Assembly: GCA_963700785.1 (NCBI GenBank)
Contig: CAVOYZ010000016.1
Span: forward strand, 1-64,000
DNA: 64,000 bases
Source: CAXMST01 sp963700785
Lineage (GTDB): Bacteria > Actinomycetota > Thermoleophilia > Solirubrobacterales > 70-9
Direction: 5' to 3'
In this document: positions 38,616-46,916 of the stretch, piece by piece
Position numbering within the stretch: the first letter of the stretch is position 1
How the letters are laid out: every line of letters begins with the position of its first letter
Notes under the pieces: model-generated
Told to the model about the DNA's origin: nothing
Seen by the model: the letters and a program-made list of their open reading frames with translations, nothing else
The model's database searches: none
Program-made: the position numbers and the translations under genes

Positions 38616-39749
38616 CTAGGCAGCGAGCTCCATGAAGTGATCGAACAGGTAGCGGGCGTCGTGGGGGCCGGGTCCCGCCTCGGGGTGGTACTGCACCGTG
38701 CCGCCGGGCACGTCGAGCAGCCGCAGGCCCTCGACCGTGCGGTCGTAGAGATTCAGGTGGGAGAGCTCGGCGGCGCCGAAATCCGTCTCCCAGCGAACCG
38801 GCTGATCGCCCTCGATCGTCTCGGCGCCCCCGGGACCGCAGACCGCGAACCCGTGATTCTGGGAGGTGATGTCGATCTTGCCGGTCGCCAGGTCGCGGAC
38901 CGGGTGGTTGGCGCCGCGGTGGCCGAACGGGAGCTTGAAGGTCTCCAGCCCCACCGCCCTGCAGAGCAACTGGTGGCCCATGCAGATCCCGAAGATCGGC
39001 CGCCTGCCGATCAGCTCGCGAACGGTGTCGGCGATGTAGTCGCAGGCCGCCGGGTCGCCCGGGCCGTTCGCCAAAAAGACGAGATCCGGCTCGTGCTCGA
39101 GCAACTGCTCGGCACCGGTCGCGCAGGGCAGCAGGGTCAGCTTGCAGTCGCGCTCCCGGAACTGGCGGACGATCGAAAGCTTGATCCCGGTGTCGATGGC
39201 GACGATGTGCGGGCCCGAGCCGTCGATCAGGACCGGCTCGGGCGGCGAGACGGTGCGGGCGAAGTCGGCCCCCTCCATCGGCGGCTCGGCGGCGAGCAGC
39301 TCGCGCCCCTCCGACTCCGGCAGCTCGGAGGGGAAGATCCCACCCCGCATCGCGCCGCGATCGCGGATGTGGCGGACCAGGGCCCGGGTATCGACGCCGG
39401 TGATCGCTGCCACGCCGCAGTTCTCGAGCCAGTCGAGCCAGCCACCCTCGGCGGTCGCGCAGTCCTCACCGTTGTGGGCGTCGCGCATGATCACGCCGCG
39501 AGCGTGCGCCGCGTCGGACTCCATCGCCGCCGCGCTGACGCCGTAGTTGCCGATCAGCGGGTAGGTGAAGGTGATGATCTGCCCGGCGTATGAGGGGTCG
39601 GTCACCGACTCCTGATAGCCGCTCATGCCGGTGTTGAAGACGGCCTCGCCGCGCACGCCGTGGGCATCGTCGACCGCCCCGCAGAGCTCGCCCTCGAGCC
39701 GGGTGCCGTCCTCGAGCAGCACGTATCCGGGTCGGATCGTCGCGCTCAA
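38616..39749 (-). CDS. carA: carbamoyl-phosphate synthase small (glutaminase) chain
   Basis: 377-residue glutamine amidotransferase subunit feeding ammonia to CarB. The N-terminal small-subunit domain (FNTGMSGYQESVTDPSYAGQ) and the class-I glutaminase domain with FGICMGHQLL (nucleophilic Cys) and a later QYHPEAGPGP (His, Glu) are present. The start is TTG 39749, overlapping the stop of the upstream isochorismatase-family gene by 4 nt, so the intruding gene is coupled to carA. Confidence 0.95.
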   Translation of the reverse strand: MSATIRPGYVLLEDGTRLEGELCGAVDDAHGVRGEAVFNTGMSGYQESVTDPSYAGQIITFTYPLIGNYGVSAAAMESDAAHARGVIMRDAHNGEDCATAEGGWLDWLENCGVAAITGVDTRALVRHIRDRGAMRGGIFPSELPESEGRELLAAEPPMEGADFARTVSPPEPVLIDGSGPHIVAIDTGIKLSIVRQFRERDCKLTLLPCATGAEQLLEHEPDLVFLANGPGDPAACDYIADTVRELIGRRPIFGICMGHQLLCRAVGLETFKLPFGHRGANHPVRDLATGKIDITSQNHGFAVCGPGGAETIEGDQPVRWETDFGAAELSHLNLYDRTVEGLRLLDVPGGTVQYHPEAGPGPHDARYLFDHFMELAA

Positions 39750-40300
39750 GGGGCGAGCTCCAGGACGAGGCCCTGCACCGCCTTGAAGTCCTCGCTGCCG
39801 GCCTCCCCGAGCAACTCGAACAGCGCCGTCTCGACGCTCGTCTGCCAGGCGCCCGCCCGCTCCGCCTTCGCCAGCCCGAGCTCGCGGTTCTCCTCGGTGC
39901 GCGAGCCGACCGCGTCGCGGACGACGTGAACCTCGACTCCCGCGGCGAGCAGGTCGAGCACCGTCTGGTTGACGCAGACGTGCGCCTCGATCCCGCAGAC
40001 GATCGCCTGGTCGCGGCCGCCGAGGTCGAAGCCTTCCGCGGCGGCGGCGGAGAACACCGTCTTCGTGATCGGCTCGAGGCCGGCCGGGAGGTGCTCGGCG
40101 ACCTCGGGGACGGTCGGGCCGAGACCGCGTGGGTACTGCTCGGTGACGAGGACCGGCACCCCGAGCACGGTCGCGCCGCGAATCAGCGTCGCCGTCGCCG
40201 CCGCCAGCTGCTCGAAGCCCTCGATCGCCTTGCGGAAGCCCTCCTGGACGTCGACGATCACCAGCGCGGCACGCCCCCGATCCAGCTTCGGGGAGCTCAC
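39746..40300 (-). CDS. isochorismatase-family cysteine hydrolase embedded in the pyr operon
   Basis: 184-residue cysteine hydrolase. The catalytic triad of the family is recognisable: Asp17 in LVIVDVQEGF, Lys80 in PITKTVFSA and Cys109 in CGIEAHVCVNQT. Relatives include nicotinamidase, isochorismatase and ureidoacrylate or carbamoyl-hydrolase enzymes. It has 4-nt overlaps with pyrC upstream (GTGA) and carA downstream (TTGA), so it is translated as part of the pyrimidine operon. A role in pyrimidine or carbamoyl-compound turnover is suggested by context only. Confidence 0.85.
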   Translation of the reverse strand: MSSPKLDRGRAALVIVDVQEGFRKAIEGFEQLAAATATLIRGATVLGVPVLVTEQYPRGLGPTVPEVAEHLPAGLEPITKTVFSAAAAEGFDLGGRDQAIVCGIEAHVCVNQTVLDLLAAGVEVHVVRDAVGSRTEENRELGLAKAERAGAWQTSVETALFELLGEAGSEDFKAVQGLVLELAP

Positions 40301-41643
40301 GCGACCGCCCCCATCCGGAACGCCCGCTGCCGGTAGGCGACCGAGCCGGCGACGATCGTGGTCGCCGGCCGTGAGCGCAGCCTCCGACCGGTGAAGCAGG
40401 AGTTGTGCGAGCGGCTCTCCCAGCCGTCGGCGCCGGCCTCCCACTCGGCCTCGAGGTCGACCAGGGTGATGTTGGCCTGCGCGTCGGGTGCGATCGTCGG
40501 AATCTCGAGGTCGAACAGGGCGGCGCCGGCGGTCATCCGCTCGATGATCGTCTCGAGCCCGATGATCCCGGGTTCGACCAGCTCGGTGTAGAGCACCGGG
40601 AACGCTGTCTCGAGCCCGATCACGCCCATCAGCGCCTGCTCGAACGGCACCTCCTTCTGATGCGTGGCGTGCGGGGCGTGATCGGTGCCGATGCAGTCGA
40701 CGATTCCCGAGCGCAGCGCCTCGATCAGTGCCTGCCGATCGTCCTCGGTCCGCAGCGGTGGGTTCATCTTGAAGCGGGCGTCGAGGCTGCGCACCTCCTC
40801 GTCGGTGAGGACGAGGTGGTGCGGGGTCAGCTCGGCGGTGATCGGCGCCCCCTGCCGCTTCGCGACCTCGACCGCCTCGACCGAGCGCCGGGCGGAGAGG
40901 TGCTGGACGTGTGCGCGGGCGCCCTCATACAGGCAGAGCGCCGCGTCGCGGGCGATCATCGTCGACTCCGAGACGTCGGGGACGCCGGCCAGGCCGAGCG
41001 CGGCCGAGACGGCCCCCTCCGCCATCACGCCGTCGCCGCTGAGCTCCGGGTCCTCCTCGTGCAGCAGGATGTTGCCGCCGACCAGGTGCTGGTACTGGAG
41101 CGCCCGCCGCATCACCCGGGCCGAGGTGATCGGCAGGCCGTCGTCGGAGAAGCCGAGCGCCCCGGCCTCGCGCAGCGCGGCCATCTCGGTCAGCTCACCC
41201 CCGCGCATGCCGACCGTGACCGTGCCGACGAAACCGGTCGGCACCGAGGCCTCGCGGTCGGCCTGCTCCCGCATCGCGGCGACCGCCTCGGGCTCGTCGG
41301 TGACCGGGTCGGTGTTGGCCATCGCAACGACGCCGCAGAAGCCGCCGGCCGCCGCCGCCCTGGTGCCCGTCTCGATGTCCTCCTTGTACTCCTCGCCGAT
41401 CTGGCGGAGGTGGACGTGCGGATCGAAGAAGGCGGGCATCGCGACCAGGCCCTGGGCGTCGATCGACTCCGCACCCTCGGGCTTCTCACCCTCCCCGGCC
41501 GGCGCCAGCTCGGCGATCCGGCCCTCGCGGATGACGATGTCGCGGGACTCGTCGAGCTCGCTCCGCGGATCGAGCACCCTTGCCCCCCGGATCAGCAGCG
41601 CGCCGGCGTCGCCCCGCCAGTTGAGATCGGCGACCTCGCTCAT
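40297..41643 (-). CDS. pyrC: dihydroorotase
   Basis: 448-residue class-I dihydroorotase cyclising carbamoyl aspartate. Zinc ligands His76 and His78 lie in FFDPHVHLRQ; the later metal residues in SARRSVEAVEVAKRQG neighbourhood and DCIGTDHAPH are present. The ATG overlaps the pyrB stop by 4 nt. The C-terminus has the usual amidohydrolase beta-domain (GSVAYRQRAFRMG). Pathway neighbours pyrB and carAB flank it. Confidence 0.95.
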   Translation of the reverse strand: MSEVADLNWRGDAGALLIRGARVLDPRSELDESRDIVIREGRIAELAPAGEGEKPEGAESIDAQGLVAMPAFFDPHVHLRQIGEEYKEDIETGTRAAAAGGFCGVVAMANTDPVTDEPEAVAAMREQADREASVPTGFVGTVTVGMRGGELTEMAALREAGALGFSDDGLPITSARVMRRALQYQHLVGGNILLHEEDPELSGDGVMAEGAVSAALGLAGVPDVSESTMIARDAALCLYEGARAHVQHLSARRSVEAVEVAKRQGAPITAELTPHHLVLTDEEVRSLDARFKMNPPLRTEDDRQALIEALRSGIVDCIGTDHAPHATHQKEVPFEQALMGVIGLETAFPVLYTELVEPGIIGLETIIERMTAGAALFDLEIPTIAPDAQANITLVDLEAEWEAGADGWESRSHNSCFTGRRLRSRPATTIVAGSVAYRQRAFRMGAVA

Positions 41644-42626
41644 GCCGGCTCCCCGATCGTCGGCGCACCCTCGGGGTCGATCCGCCCGATCTCGTCGTCG
41701 ACGCTGCGCACCGGCCGCGGCCGCTCCGATCCGGCGAGGATCTCGTAGAGGACCGCCATCCGCACGAGCAGCCCGTTGCGAACCTGAGCCGTGATCAGCG
41801 ACGCCGGCCCGTCGATCACCTCGGGAGCGAGCTCGATCCCGCGGTTGATCGGCCCGGGATGCATCAACAGCTGCCGCGGGCCGAGCCGCCTGGAGTCGAT
41901 CTGGTAGCCGGCCGCGTACTCGCGCAGCGTCGGCACGAAGCTCTCCGCCATCCGCTCGCGCTGCATCCGCAGCGCGTAGATCACGTCGGCTGAGCCGAGC
42001 GCGTCGAGGTCATAGCTGACCTCGCAGCCGAAGGCCTCGCCGAAGCCGCGGGGGATCAGCGTCGGGGGGCCGGCCACGGTCACCTCGGCGCCCATCAGGC
42101 CGAAGGCGCGGACCGAGGATCGGGCGACGCGGCTGTGGGAGATGTCGCCGACCACCCAGACCCGCTTGCCGTCGAGCGTTCCGAGCCGCTCGAGGGCCGT
42201 GTAGACGTCGAGCAGCGCCTGGCTCGGGTGCTCGTGCTTGCCGTCGCCCGCGTTGACGACGGCGGCGTCGGTCCAGCCTGCGACCAGCTTCGCCGCGCCC
42301 GCCTGCGGCGAGCGGATCACGATCGCCTCGGGGTCGTAGGCGCTGAGCGTCGCGATCGTGTCCTTCAGCGACTCACCCTTGTCGACCGACGAGCCCTGCG
42401 CCTTGATCGAGACGACGTCGGCGGAGAGGCGCTTGGCAGCGAGCTCGAACGAGGCGCTGGTGCGGGTGCTCGACTCGTAGAACAGGGTGACGATCGTCCG
42501 GCCGCGCAGCGTCGGCACCTTCTTGATCTCGCGCCTGCCGATCTCGGCGAAGCTCGCGGCCCGCTCGCAGATCCGCTCGATGTCCTCACGGCTGAGATCC
42601 TCGATCGAGAGCAGGTCCCTCATCAC
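41640..42626 (-). CDS. pyrB: aspartate carbamoyltransferase catalytic subunit
   Basis: 328-residue transcarbamoylase, first committed step of pyrimidine synthesis. The carbamoyl-phosphate signature FYESSTRTSASFELA (STRTS at residues 53-57) and the aspartate-binding region HPGPINRGIEL are intact. Start GTG 42626 overlaps the pyrR stop by 4 nt; ATG 42623 is equally possible. No pyrI regulatory subunit is seen, as expected for actinobacteria. Confidence 0.96.
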   Translation of the reverse strand: MMRDLLSIEDLSREDIERICERAASFAEIGRREIKKVPTLRGRTIVTLFYESSTRTSASFELAAKRLSADVVSIKAQGSSVDKGESLKDTIATLSAYDPEAIVIRSPQAGAAKLVAGWTDAAVVNAGDGKHEHPSQALLDVYTALERLGTLDGKRVWVVGDISHSRVARSSVRAFGLMGAEVTVAGPPTLIPRGFGEAFGCEVSYDLDALGSADVIYALRMQRERMAESFVPTLREYAAGYQIDSRRLGPRQLLMHPGPINRGIELAPEVIDGPASLITAQVRNGLLVRMAVLYEILAGSERPRPVRSVDDEIGRIDPEGAPTIGEPA

Positions 42627-43192
42627 TCCTCCCCTCCGAGCGCGGCGGGGGCCCGCGCTTCGCCGATCGTCATCTCGTCGATCCCGTCGACCTCCTCGAG
42701 CTGGACGTTGACCCGCTCCTCGAGCGCGGTCGGCAGGTTCTTGCCGACGTAGTCGGGGCGGATCGGCAGATCCCGGTGGCCGCGGTCGGCGAGCACCGCG
42801 AGCTGCACCCGCCGCGGTCGCCCGTAGTCGAAGAGGACGTCGATCGCCGCCCGCACGGTGCGCCCGGTGAACAACACGTCATCGGTCAGCACGATCGTCA
42901 AGCCGGTCGGGTCGAAGTCGAGATGGGAGGCGTTGACGACCGGCGCCTCACGCGGGTCGCGGAGATCGACGTCGTCGCGGTAGAAGGAGATATCGACGTC
43001 GCCGAGCGGGATGTCGGCGCCCGAGAGCTCACCGACCAGCGCGTGCAGCCGGCGGCCGATGATCGCCCCGCGGCTGTGGATGCCGACGATCGCCAGCTGC
43101 TCCGCCTCGGGGTTCTTCTCGATTATCTCGTGCGCGATGCGCACCAGCGTGCGGCGCAGGTCGTCTCGGTCGAGAACGATCCTCTCGCTCAT
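42623..43192 (-). CDS. pyrR: pyr operon RNA-binding regulator / uracil phosphoribosyltransferase
   Basis: 189-residue PyrR. The PRPP-binding signature VLTDDVLFTGRT (residues 101-112) and the family motif IVGIHSRGAIIGRRL are present. PyrR binds UMP-dependent hairpins in pyr mRNA and also has weak uracil phosphoribosyltransferase activity. ATG 43192 has a purine-rich ribosome site GGGAAGGGG just upstream, which directly abuts a PyrR-type hairpin (43207-43220). This points to autogenous translational repression of the whole coupled operon. Confidence 0.95.
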   Translation of the reverse strand: MSERIVLDRDDLRRTLVRIAHEIIEKNPEAEQLAIVGIHSRGAIIGRRLHALVGELSGADIPLGDVDISFYRDDVDLRDPREAPVVNASHLDFDPTGLTIVLTDDVLFTGRTVRAAIDVLFDYGRPRRVQLAVLADRGHRDLPIRPDYVGKNLPTALEERVNVQLEEVDGIDEMTIGEARAPAALGGEE

Positions 43193-43206
43193 ACGCGCCC
43201 CTTCCC

Positions 43207-43220
43207 GGCCTCGCTGGACC
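43207..43220 (-). promoter_or_regulatory. PyrR-binding hairpin in the pyrR leader
   Basis: On the minus strand GGTCCAGCGAGGCC can fold as GGTC-CAGCGA-GGCC, a short stem with a six-base loop. It closely matches the known PyrR recognition pattern (A/G)UCCAGNGAGGYU. It ends directly at the ribosome site, 15 nt before the pyrR ATG, so bound PyrR would mask initiation, as known in mycobacteria. Confidence 0.75.
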
Positions 43221-43244
43221 GTGCTTAAAGGAACCGACGCTGGC

Positions 43245-43272
43245 AAGGTAGCACCCGGGCAGGCGAATGCAA
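43245..43272 (-). promoter_or_regulatory. promoter of the pyr operon
   Basis: On the minus strand TTGCAT (43272-43267), a 16-bp spacer and TACCTT (43250-43245) fit a housekeeping promoter. Transcription would start near 43238, leaving a leader of about 46 nt that is just long enough for the PyrR hairpin and ribosome site and has no room for a terminator. Confidence 0.6.
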
Positions 43273-43284
43273 GCGGGCGGCTCC

Positions 43285-43324
43285 GTGAACCGTCCGGCGG
43301 GTCGTGGGGACCCGAACCGTTCAC
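43285..43324. repeat. stem-loop in the pyrR / dehalogenase divergent region
   Basis: GTGAAC (43285-43290) is mirrored by GTTCAC (43319-43324), with an inner CGGGTC / GACCCG stem. A second element with GTGAAC and GTTCAC arms lies at 52198-52243. Because this one lies between divergent starts it is not a terminator; an operator or a dispersed intergenic repeat is possible. Confidence 0.4.
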
Positions 43325-43383
43325 TCGGCGGGGGTCCGCTCGGCGGGCGGCCCGGTGGGTCGGCGTCGGATAACGTGCGGGCC

Positions 43384-44244
43384 GTGCCCGCCGCCGTCGA
43401 TCAGCTGATCGCCGAACACGAGAGCGCGGGGCGCCGCTTCAGCGCCGGCGGCGTCGAGAGCTTCGTCCGCGAGGCCGGCGAGGGGGCGCCGGTCGTCTGT
43501 CTGCACGGGGTTCCCAGCAGCAGCTACCTCTACCGGAAGGTCAACGACGAGCTCGCCGCGCGCGGGCTGCGCGGGATCGCCTTCGACTTCCCGGGGCTCG
43601 GGCTCGCCGAGCGCCCGGCGGACTTCGACTACTCGTGGTCGGGCCTCGCCCGCTGGAGCGGGCAGGCGATCGACGAGCTCGGGGTCGACCGCTGTCACCT
43701 GGTGATCCACGACGTCGGCGGGCCGATCGGGGCCGAGTGGGCGGTCAGGAACCCCGATCGCGTGCTCTCGCTGACGGTGCTCAACACACCGCTCAACGTC
43801 GCCACCTTTCGCCGACCCTGGTCGATGCACCCGTTCTCGATCCCGAGGGTCGGCGAGCTCTACCTGCGGACGATGACCCGGCCGGCCCTGGTCCAGCTCT
43901 TCTACCTGCAGGGGATCGGCGACCGGTCCGCCGTCAGCAAGGACGAGATCGGCGTCTACTACGACCTGCTCAAGCGCGGCGACGGCGGCGCGGCGTTTCT
44001 GAAGATCATGCGCGGCTTCGAGCTGACCGAGGAGAAGCAGGACCTGCTCTGGGACGGCCTCGCCGAGCGCCCCTACCCCGCCAACGTCGTCTGGGGCGAG
44101 AACGATCCGGCGCTGGGGATGAAGTTCTGCCGGATCGCCTGCGACGTGGTCGGCGTCGAGCAGCCGACCCTGGTTCCGGCCAAGCACTTCCTCCAGGAGG
44201 ACCAGGCGCCGGCGATCGCCGAGGCGGTAGCGGCGACGGCCTGA
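43384..44244 (+). CDS. alpha/beta hydrolase, haloalkane-dehalogenase-like
   Basis: 286 residues. CLHGVPSSSYLYRK is the haloalkane-dehalogenase oxyanion region (His41), the nucleophile is Asp110 in VIHDVGGPIG, the acid probably lies in WGENDPA, and His268 is in AKHFLQEDQAP, very close to the HFLQED motif of dehalogenases. The real substrate may be different, since the family is wide. The start is GTG 43384, supported by a TAACGT box at 43371-43376, 7 nt upstream. It is divergent from pyrR and ends next to the convergent rnz. Confidence 0.83.
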   Translation: MPAAVDQLIAEHESAGRRFSAGGVESFVREAGEGAPVVCLHGVPSSSYLYRKVNDELAARGLRGIAFDFPGLGLAERPADFDYSWSGLARWSGQAIDELGVDRCHLVIHDVGGPIGAEWAVRNPDRVLSLTVLNTPLNVATFRRPWSMHPFSIPRVGELYLRTMTRPALVQLFYLQGIGDRSAVSKDEIGVYYDLLKRGDGGAAFLKIMRGFELTEEKQDLLWDGLAERPYPANVVWGENDPALGMKFCRIACDVVGVEQPTLVPAKHFLQEDQAPAIAEAVAATA

Positions 44245-44258
44245 ATGAGCGCCCCGGC

Positions 44259-45225
44259 TCACGCCCCTTCCTTCTCGGCCTCCTTCAGCGCGCCGTCCTT
44301 GACCAGGTGCGGCCCGCCCTTCTCGGGGAACGGGATCTCGACCAGATCGAAGTCGCGCGGGGCGACCGCCTCCGGGAACTCCTCGCGCGCCTCGGCCAGG
44401 AGCTCGGGGACGAAGTGGCGGGCCGAGATGTGGACCAGGGCGAGCAGCTCGACCCCGGCCTCGGCGGCGAGCCGCCCCGCCTGACGGGCGGTCGAGTGGC
44501 CGGTCTCGGCGGCGCGCTCGCTCTCCTCGTCGGTGAAGCTGGCGTCGTGGACGAGCAGCTGCGCATCGCGCGCCGCCGCCCGGGTGCCGTCGCAGGGCTC
44601 CGTATCGCCGGTGATCACCAGCCGGCGGCCGGGCCGCTGCTCGCTCATCACCTGCTCGGGCCGGACCACGCCCGCCGGCGCCGTCGACGGCCTCGCCTCC
44701 CTGCAGGCGCCCGAAGTCCGGCCCCTCGGCGACGCCGAGCCCGCGGGCCAGCTCGGGGTCGAAGCGACCGGGGCGCGGCTCCTCCCAGAGCAGGTAGCCG
44801 TGGGCGGCGATCCGGTGCTCGACCGGGAACGGCTCGACCGTGTAGCCGTCAAAGTTGACCCGATCGCCGACATCGAGCTCGTCGAGCTCGATCTCGTAGC
44901 CGACCCGGCCGATGATCCGCGCCATCGCGCCGAACAGCTCGCGCAGCCCGGGCGGCCCGTAGACGACCAGCGGCTCGTCGCGGTCCTGCATGTCCCAGGT
45001 CTTGATCAGCCCGGGCAGGCCGAGGTAGTGGTCGGCATGCAGGTGGGTGATGAAGATGTCGGTCACCTGGACCAACCCGGTCGCCCGCTGCATCTGCCGC
45101 TGGGTGCCCTCGCCGCAGTCGAACAGCAGCCGATCGCCGCCCCGGCGGACCAGCACCGATGCCGTGTTGCGGCGCGCCGAGGGCACCGATCCGCCGGTGC
45201 CGAGAAAGATCACGTCGAGGTCCAT
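44259..45225 (-). pseudogene. rnz: ribonuclease Z, interrupted by an apparent one-base frameshift
   Basis: tRNA 3' endonuclease of the metallo-beta-lactamase fold. The N-terminal two thirds is clean: IFLGTGGSVPSARRNTASVL, the zinc motif HLHADH (residues 61-66) and the exosite region. At about 44671, within a GGCGGGCGTG stretch, the coding frame changes, and the rest (EQVMSEQRPGRRLVITGDT, HDASFTDEESERAAETGHST, ISARHF) continues in another frame to 44259. Deleting one base restores a full ~320-residue enzyme. As RNase Z is normally needed for tRNA maturation, a sequencing error is likely. A TACGCT box at 45234-45239 lies 8 nt before the ATG. Confidence 0.85.
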
Positions 45226-45307
45226 GGCGCCGAAGCGTAGTGGCAGCGGTTGCGACCGCTTTCGTCTGCGGTCGGCCGCCGATCGCCTAAGCTGCCCGGC
45301 ATCGCGA

Positions 45308-45381
45308 GCGCCCGTAGCTCAGCTGGATAGAGCGCCGCCCTCCGGAGGCGGAGGTCGCAGGTTCGAATCCTGCCGGGCGTG
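45308..45381 (+). tRNA. tRNA-Arg (anticodon CCG)
   Basis: A full cloverleaf can be drawn. The acceptor is GCGCCCG with CGGGCGT (a G-U pair at the end), the D stem GCTC/GAGC, the anticodon stem CCGCC/GGCGG with loop CTCCGGA (CCG at positions 34-36), a 5-nt variable loop AGGTC, the T stem GCAGG/CCTGC with loop TTCGAAT, and G as discriminator. CCA is not encoded. It decodes CGG. No integrase or att repeat was seen nearby. Confidence 0.95.
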
Positions 45382-45409
45382 CTTTCTGCCCCCGCTCTAG
45401 GCTGCGCCC

Positions 45410-46579
45410 GTGCTGAAGCGGCTTCCCACTCCGCCGGAGCGGCTGACCACGCGCGTGCTCAGCGTCGGCCCGGTCCCCCCGGAATGGGGAGGGCGGCTGC
45501 GTGGCGGCGTGACCCGCTTCCACGCGGCGCTGCTCGGCGAGTGGAAGCGCCGGCCGTGGCGGCACCGGATCGATCCGGTCGGCGCCCTGATCCCGCCGCC
45601 GCAGCGACTGAAGCGCTGGCAGGCGGACCGGCGATCGCCGGTTCCGGTCTTCATGCAGCCGGAGGGAGCCCGCCCGCGCCGCTTCACGCGGATCCTGCTC
45701 GAGCAGCGGGCCCGCCCGGACCTCGTCCTGGTCAACAACGTCGCGGCCTTCGCCCCCGCCCGCTACAGCCGCGTGCACTCGCACGTCGCAGCGGGGATTC
45801 CCCAGCTCGGGATCGTCCACGCCTGGCACCAGGTGACGATGAAGCGCGACCCCGAGCGGGCCGAGAAGAACCGCTCCGCCGCGCAGCAGGCGCTCGATCG
45901 CCTCGCGGCGGTGGCCTTCGGCTCGGAGCACTGCCGGGCCGAGGGGCTCGAGCTCGGCTTCGCCTACCCGGAGCGCCAGGCGGTGATCCCCTACCCGCTG
46001 CAGGACGCCTACCTGGAGGATTTCGAGATCGACGGGCCCCGGGCCGGGGTGCTGTTCCTCGGCAGCCTCAACCGGCGCAAGAACCCGCTGGCGCTGCTCG
46101 ACGCGGTCGCCGCGATCTCCGGCGAGACGGTCACCTTCGCCGGCGAGGGCGCCGAGGAGGGACGCCTGCGGGAGCGTGCGTCCGAGCTCGGAATCGACGA
46201 TCGCGTCAGCTTCGTCGGCCACCAGGACCCGAAGGTCCACGTCGGGCGGATGCGGGAGCTGGTCCGCTCGGCCCGCGTGCTCGCGCTGCCCTCGCGCTCG
46301 GAGTCGTTCGGCATCGTGATGATCGAGGCGCTCGCGGCCGGCACCCCGGTGGTCGGCTTCGGACCGACCTTCGAGGAGATTCGCGAGCGGGTCGGGATCG
46401 AGATCGGCGCGCCGACCTGGGAGGGCACCCCCGACGAGGTCGGGGCCGGGCTCGAGCGCACCCTCGCGACGCACTGGGATCGCCCGCGACTGCGCCGGGC
46501 CGCGCTGCGCCACTTCTCACCGTCGACGATCGCCGGCGACTACGCGCGGTTGGTGCGCGAGGTCGTCGCCGGACCGTGA
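45410..46579 (+). CDS. GT4-like glycosyltransferase
   Basis: 389-residue GT-B glycosyltransferase. The C-terminal half is a group-1 (GT4) domain: VLFLGSLNRRKNPLALLDAV, VTFAGEGAEEGRL, and the donor-binding SRSESFGIVMIEALAAGTPV with its E-x7-E pattern. The N-terminal half is poorly conserved, and its basic stretch around residues 45-70 may meet the membrane. The start is GTG 45410, 6 nt after a TAGGCT box (45398-45403) and 28 nt after the tRNA. Sugar and acceptor are unknown, but the convergent CDP-sugar genes nearby suggest polysaccharide synthesis. Confidence 0.83.
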   Translation: MLKRLPTPPERLTTRVLSVGPVPPEWGGRLRGGVTRFHAALLGEWKRRPWRHRIDPVGALIPPPQRLKRWQADRRSPVPVFMQPEGARPRRFTRILLEQRARPDLVLVNNVAAFAPARYSRVHSHVAAGIPQLGIVHAWHQVTMKRDPERAEKNRSAAQQALDRLAAVAFGSEHCRAEGLELGFAYPERQAVIPYPLQDAYLEDFEIDGPRAGVLFLGSLNRRKNPLALLDAVAAISGETVTFAGEGAEEGRLRERASELGIDDRVSFVGHQDPKVHVGRMRELVRSARVLALPSRSESFGIVMIEALAAGTPVVGFGPTFEEIRERVGIEIGAPTWEGTPDEVGAGLERTLATHWDRPRLRRAALRHFSPSTIAGDYARLVREVVAGP

Positions 46580-46598
46580 GCGTCAGCGCGGCCGCGGC

Positions 46599-46916
46599 CT
46601 AACCGGCGTCGCCGGAATCCTCCGCCTCGAGCCGGCGCCGGATCCGGTGCTCGCCGTAGAGGCTCCCGGGAGGGCCCAGGGTGACGACGACGATCGCCGG
46701 GAACCACCAGCCCCAGCGTCCCTCGCCCACCCCCTTGACGCAGAGGAAGCCGAGAATCAGAAAGCCGATGCCGTGGATCGGGCCGAGGGCCCCGACGAGC
46801 CCCTCGTCGTTGCTGAGGCTGGCGATCACCAGCGGCACCAGGAAGAGGAAGTCGACGATCGCGACGATCCGGATCCAGTTCAGCTGCTTGATCGTCTCCG
46901 CGGACTCGGCGCTCAC
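46599..46916 (-). CDS. DUF3817 small membrane protein
   Basis: 105 residues with three hydrophobic segments: IVAIVDFLFLVPLVIASL, GPIHGIGFLILGFLCVKG and WWFPAIVVVTLGPPG. The GPIHG motif after the first segment and the overall length match the DUF3817 family of actinobacterial membrane proteins, whose function is unknown. The start is GTG 46916, overlapping the RfbG-like stop by 4 nt. It ends close to the convergent glycosyltransferase. Confidence 0.8.
   Translation of the reverse strand: MSAESAETIKQLNWIRIVAIVDFLFLVPLVIASLSNDEGLVGALGPIHGIGFLILGFLCVKGVGEGRWGWWFPAIVVVTLGPPGSLYGEHRIRRRLEAEDSGDAG

Noticed and set aside
43193..43272. Attenuator terminator in the pyr leader
   Set aside because: The leader is too short and has no stem followed by a T tract; translational control through the PyrR hairpin fits better.
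43321..44258. Continuation of the rnz frame after the frameshift to 43321
   Set aside because: Sequence after ~44671 in that frame is shadow of the convergent hydrolase; the true C-terminus is in the neighbouring frame.
45308..45410. tRNA-Arg as an integration site of a mobile element
   Set aside because: No integrase, no repeated tRNA 3' end and no change in base composition were found nearby.
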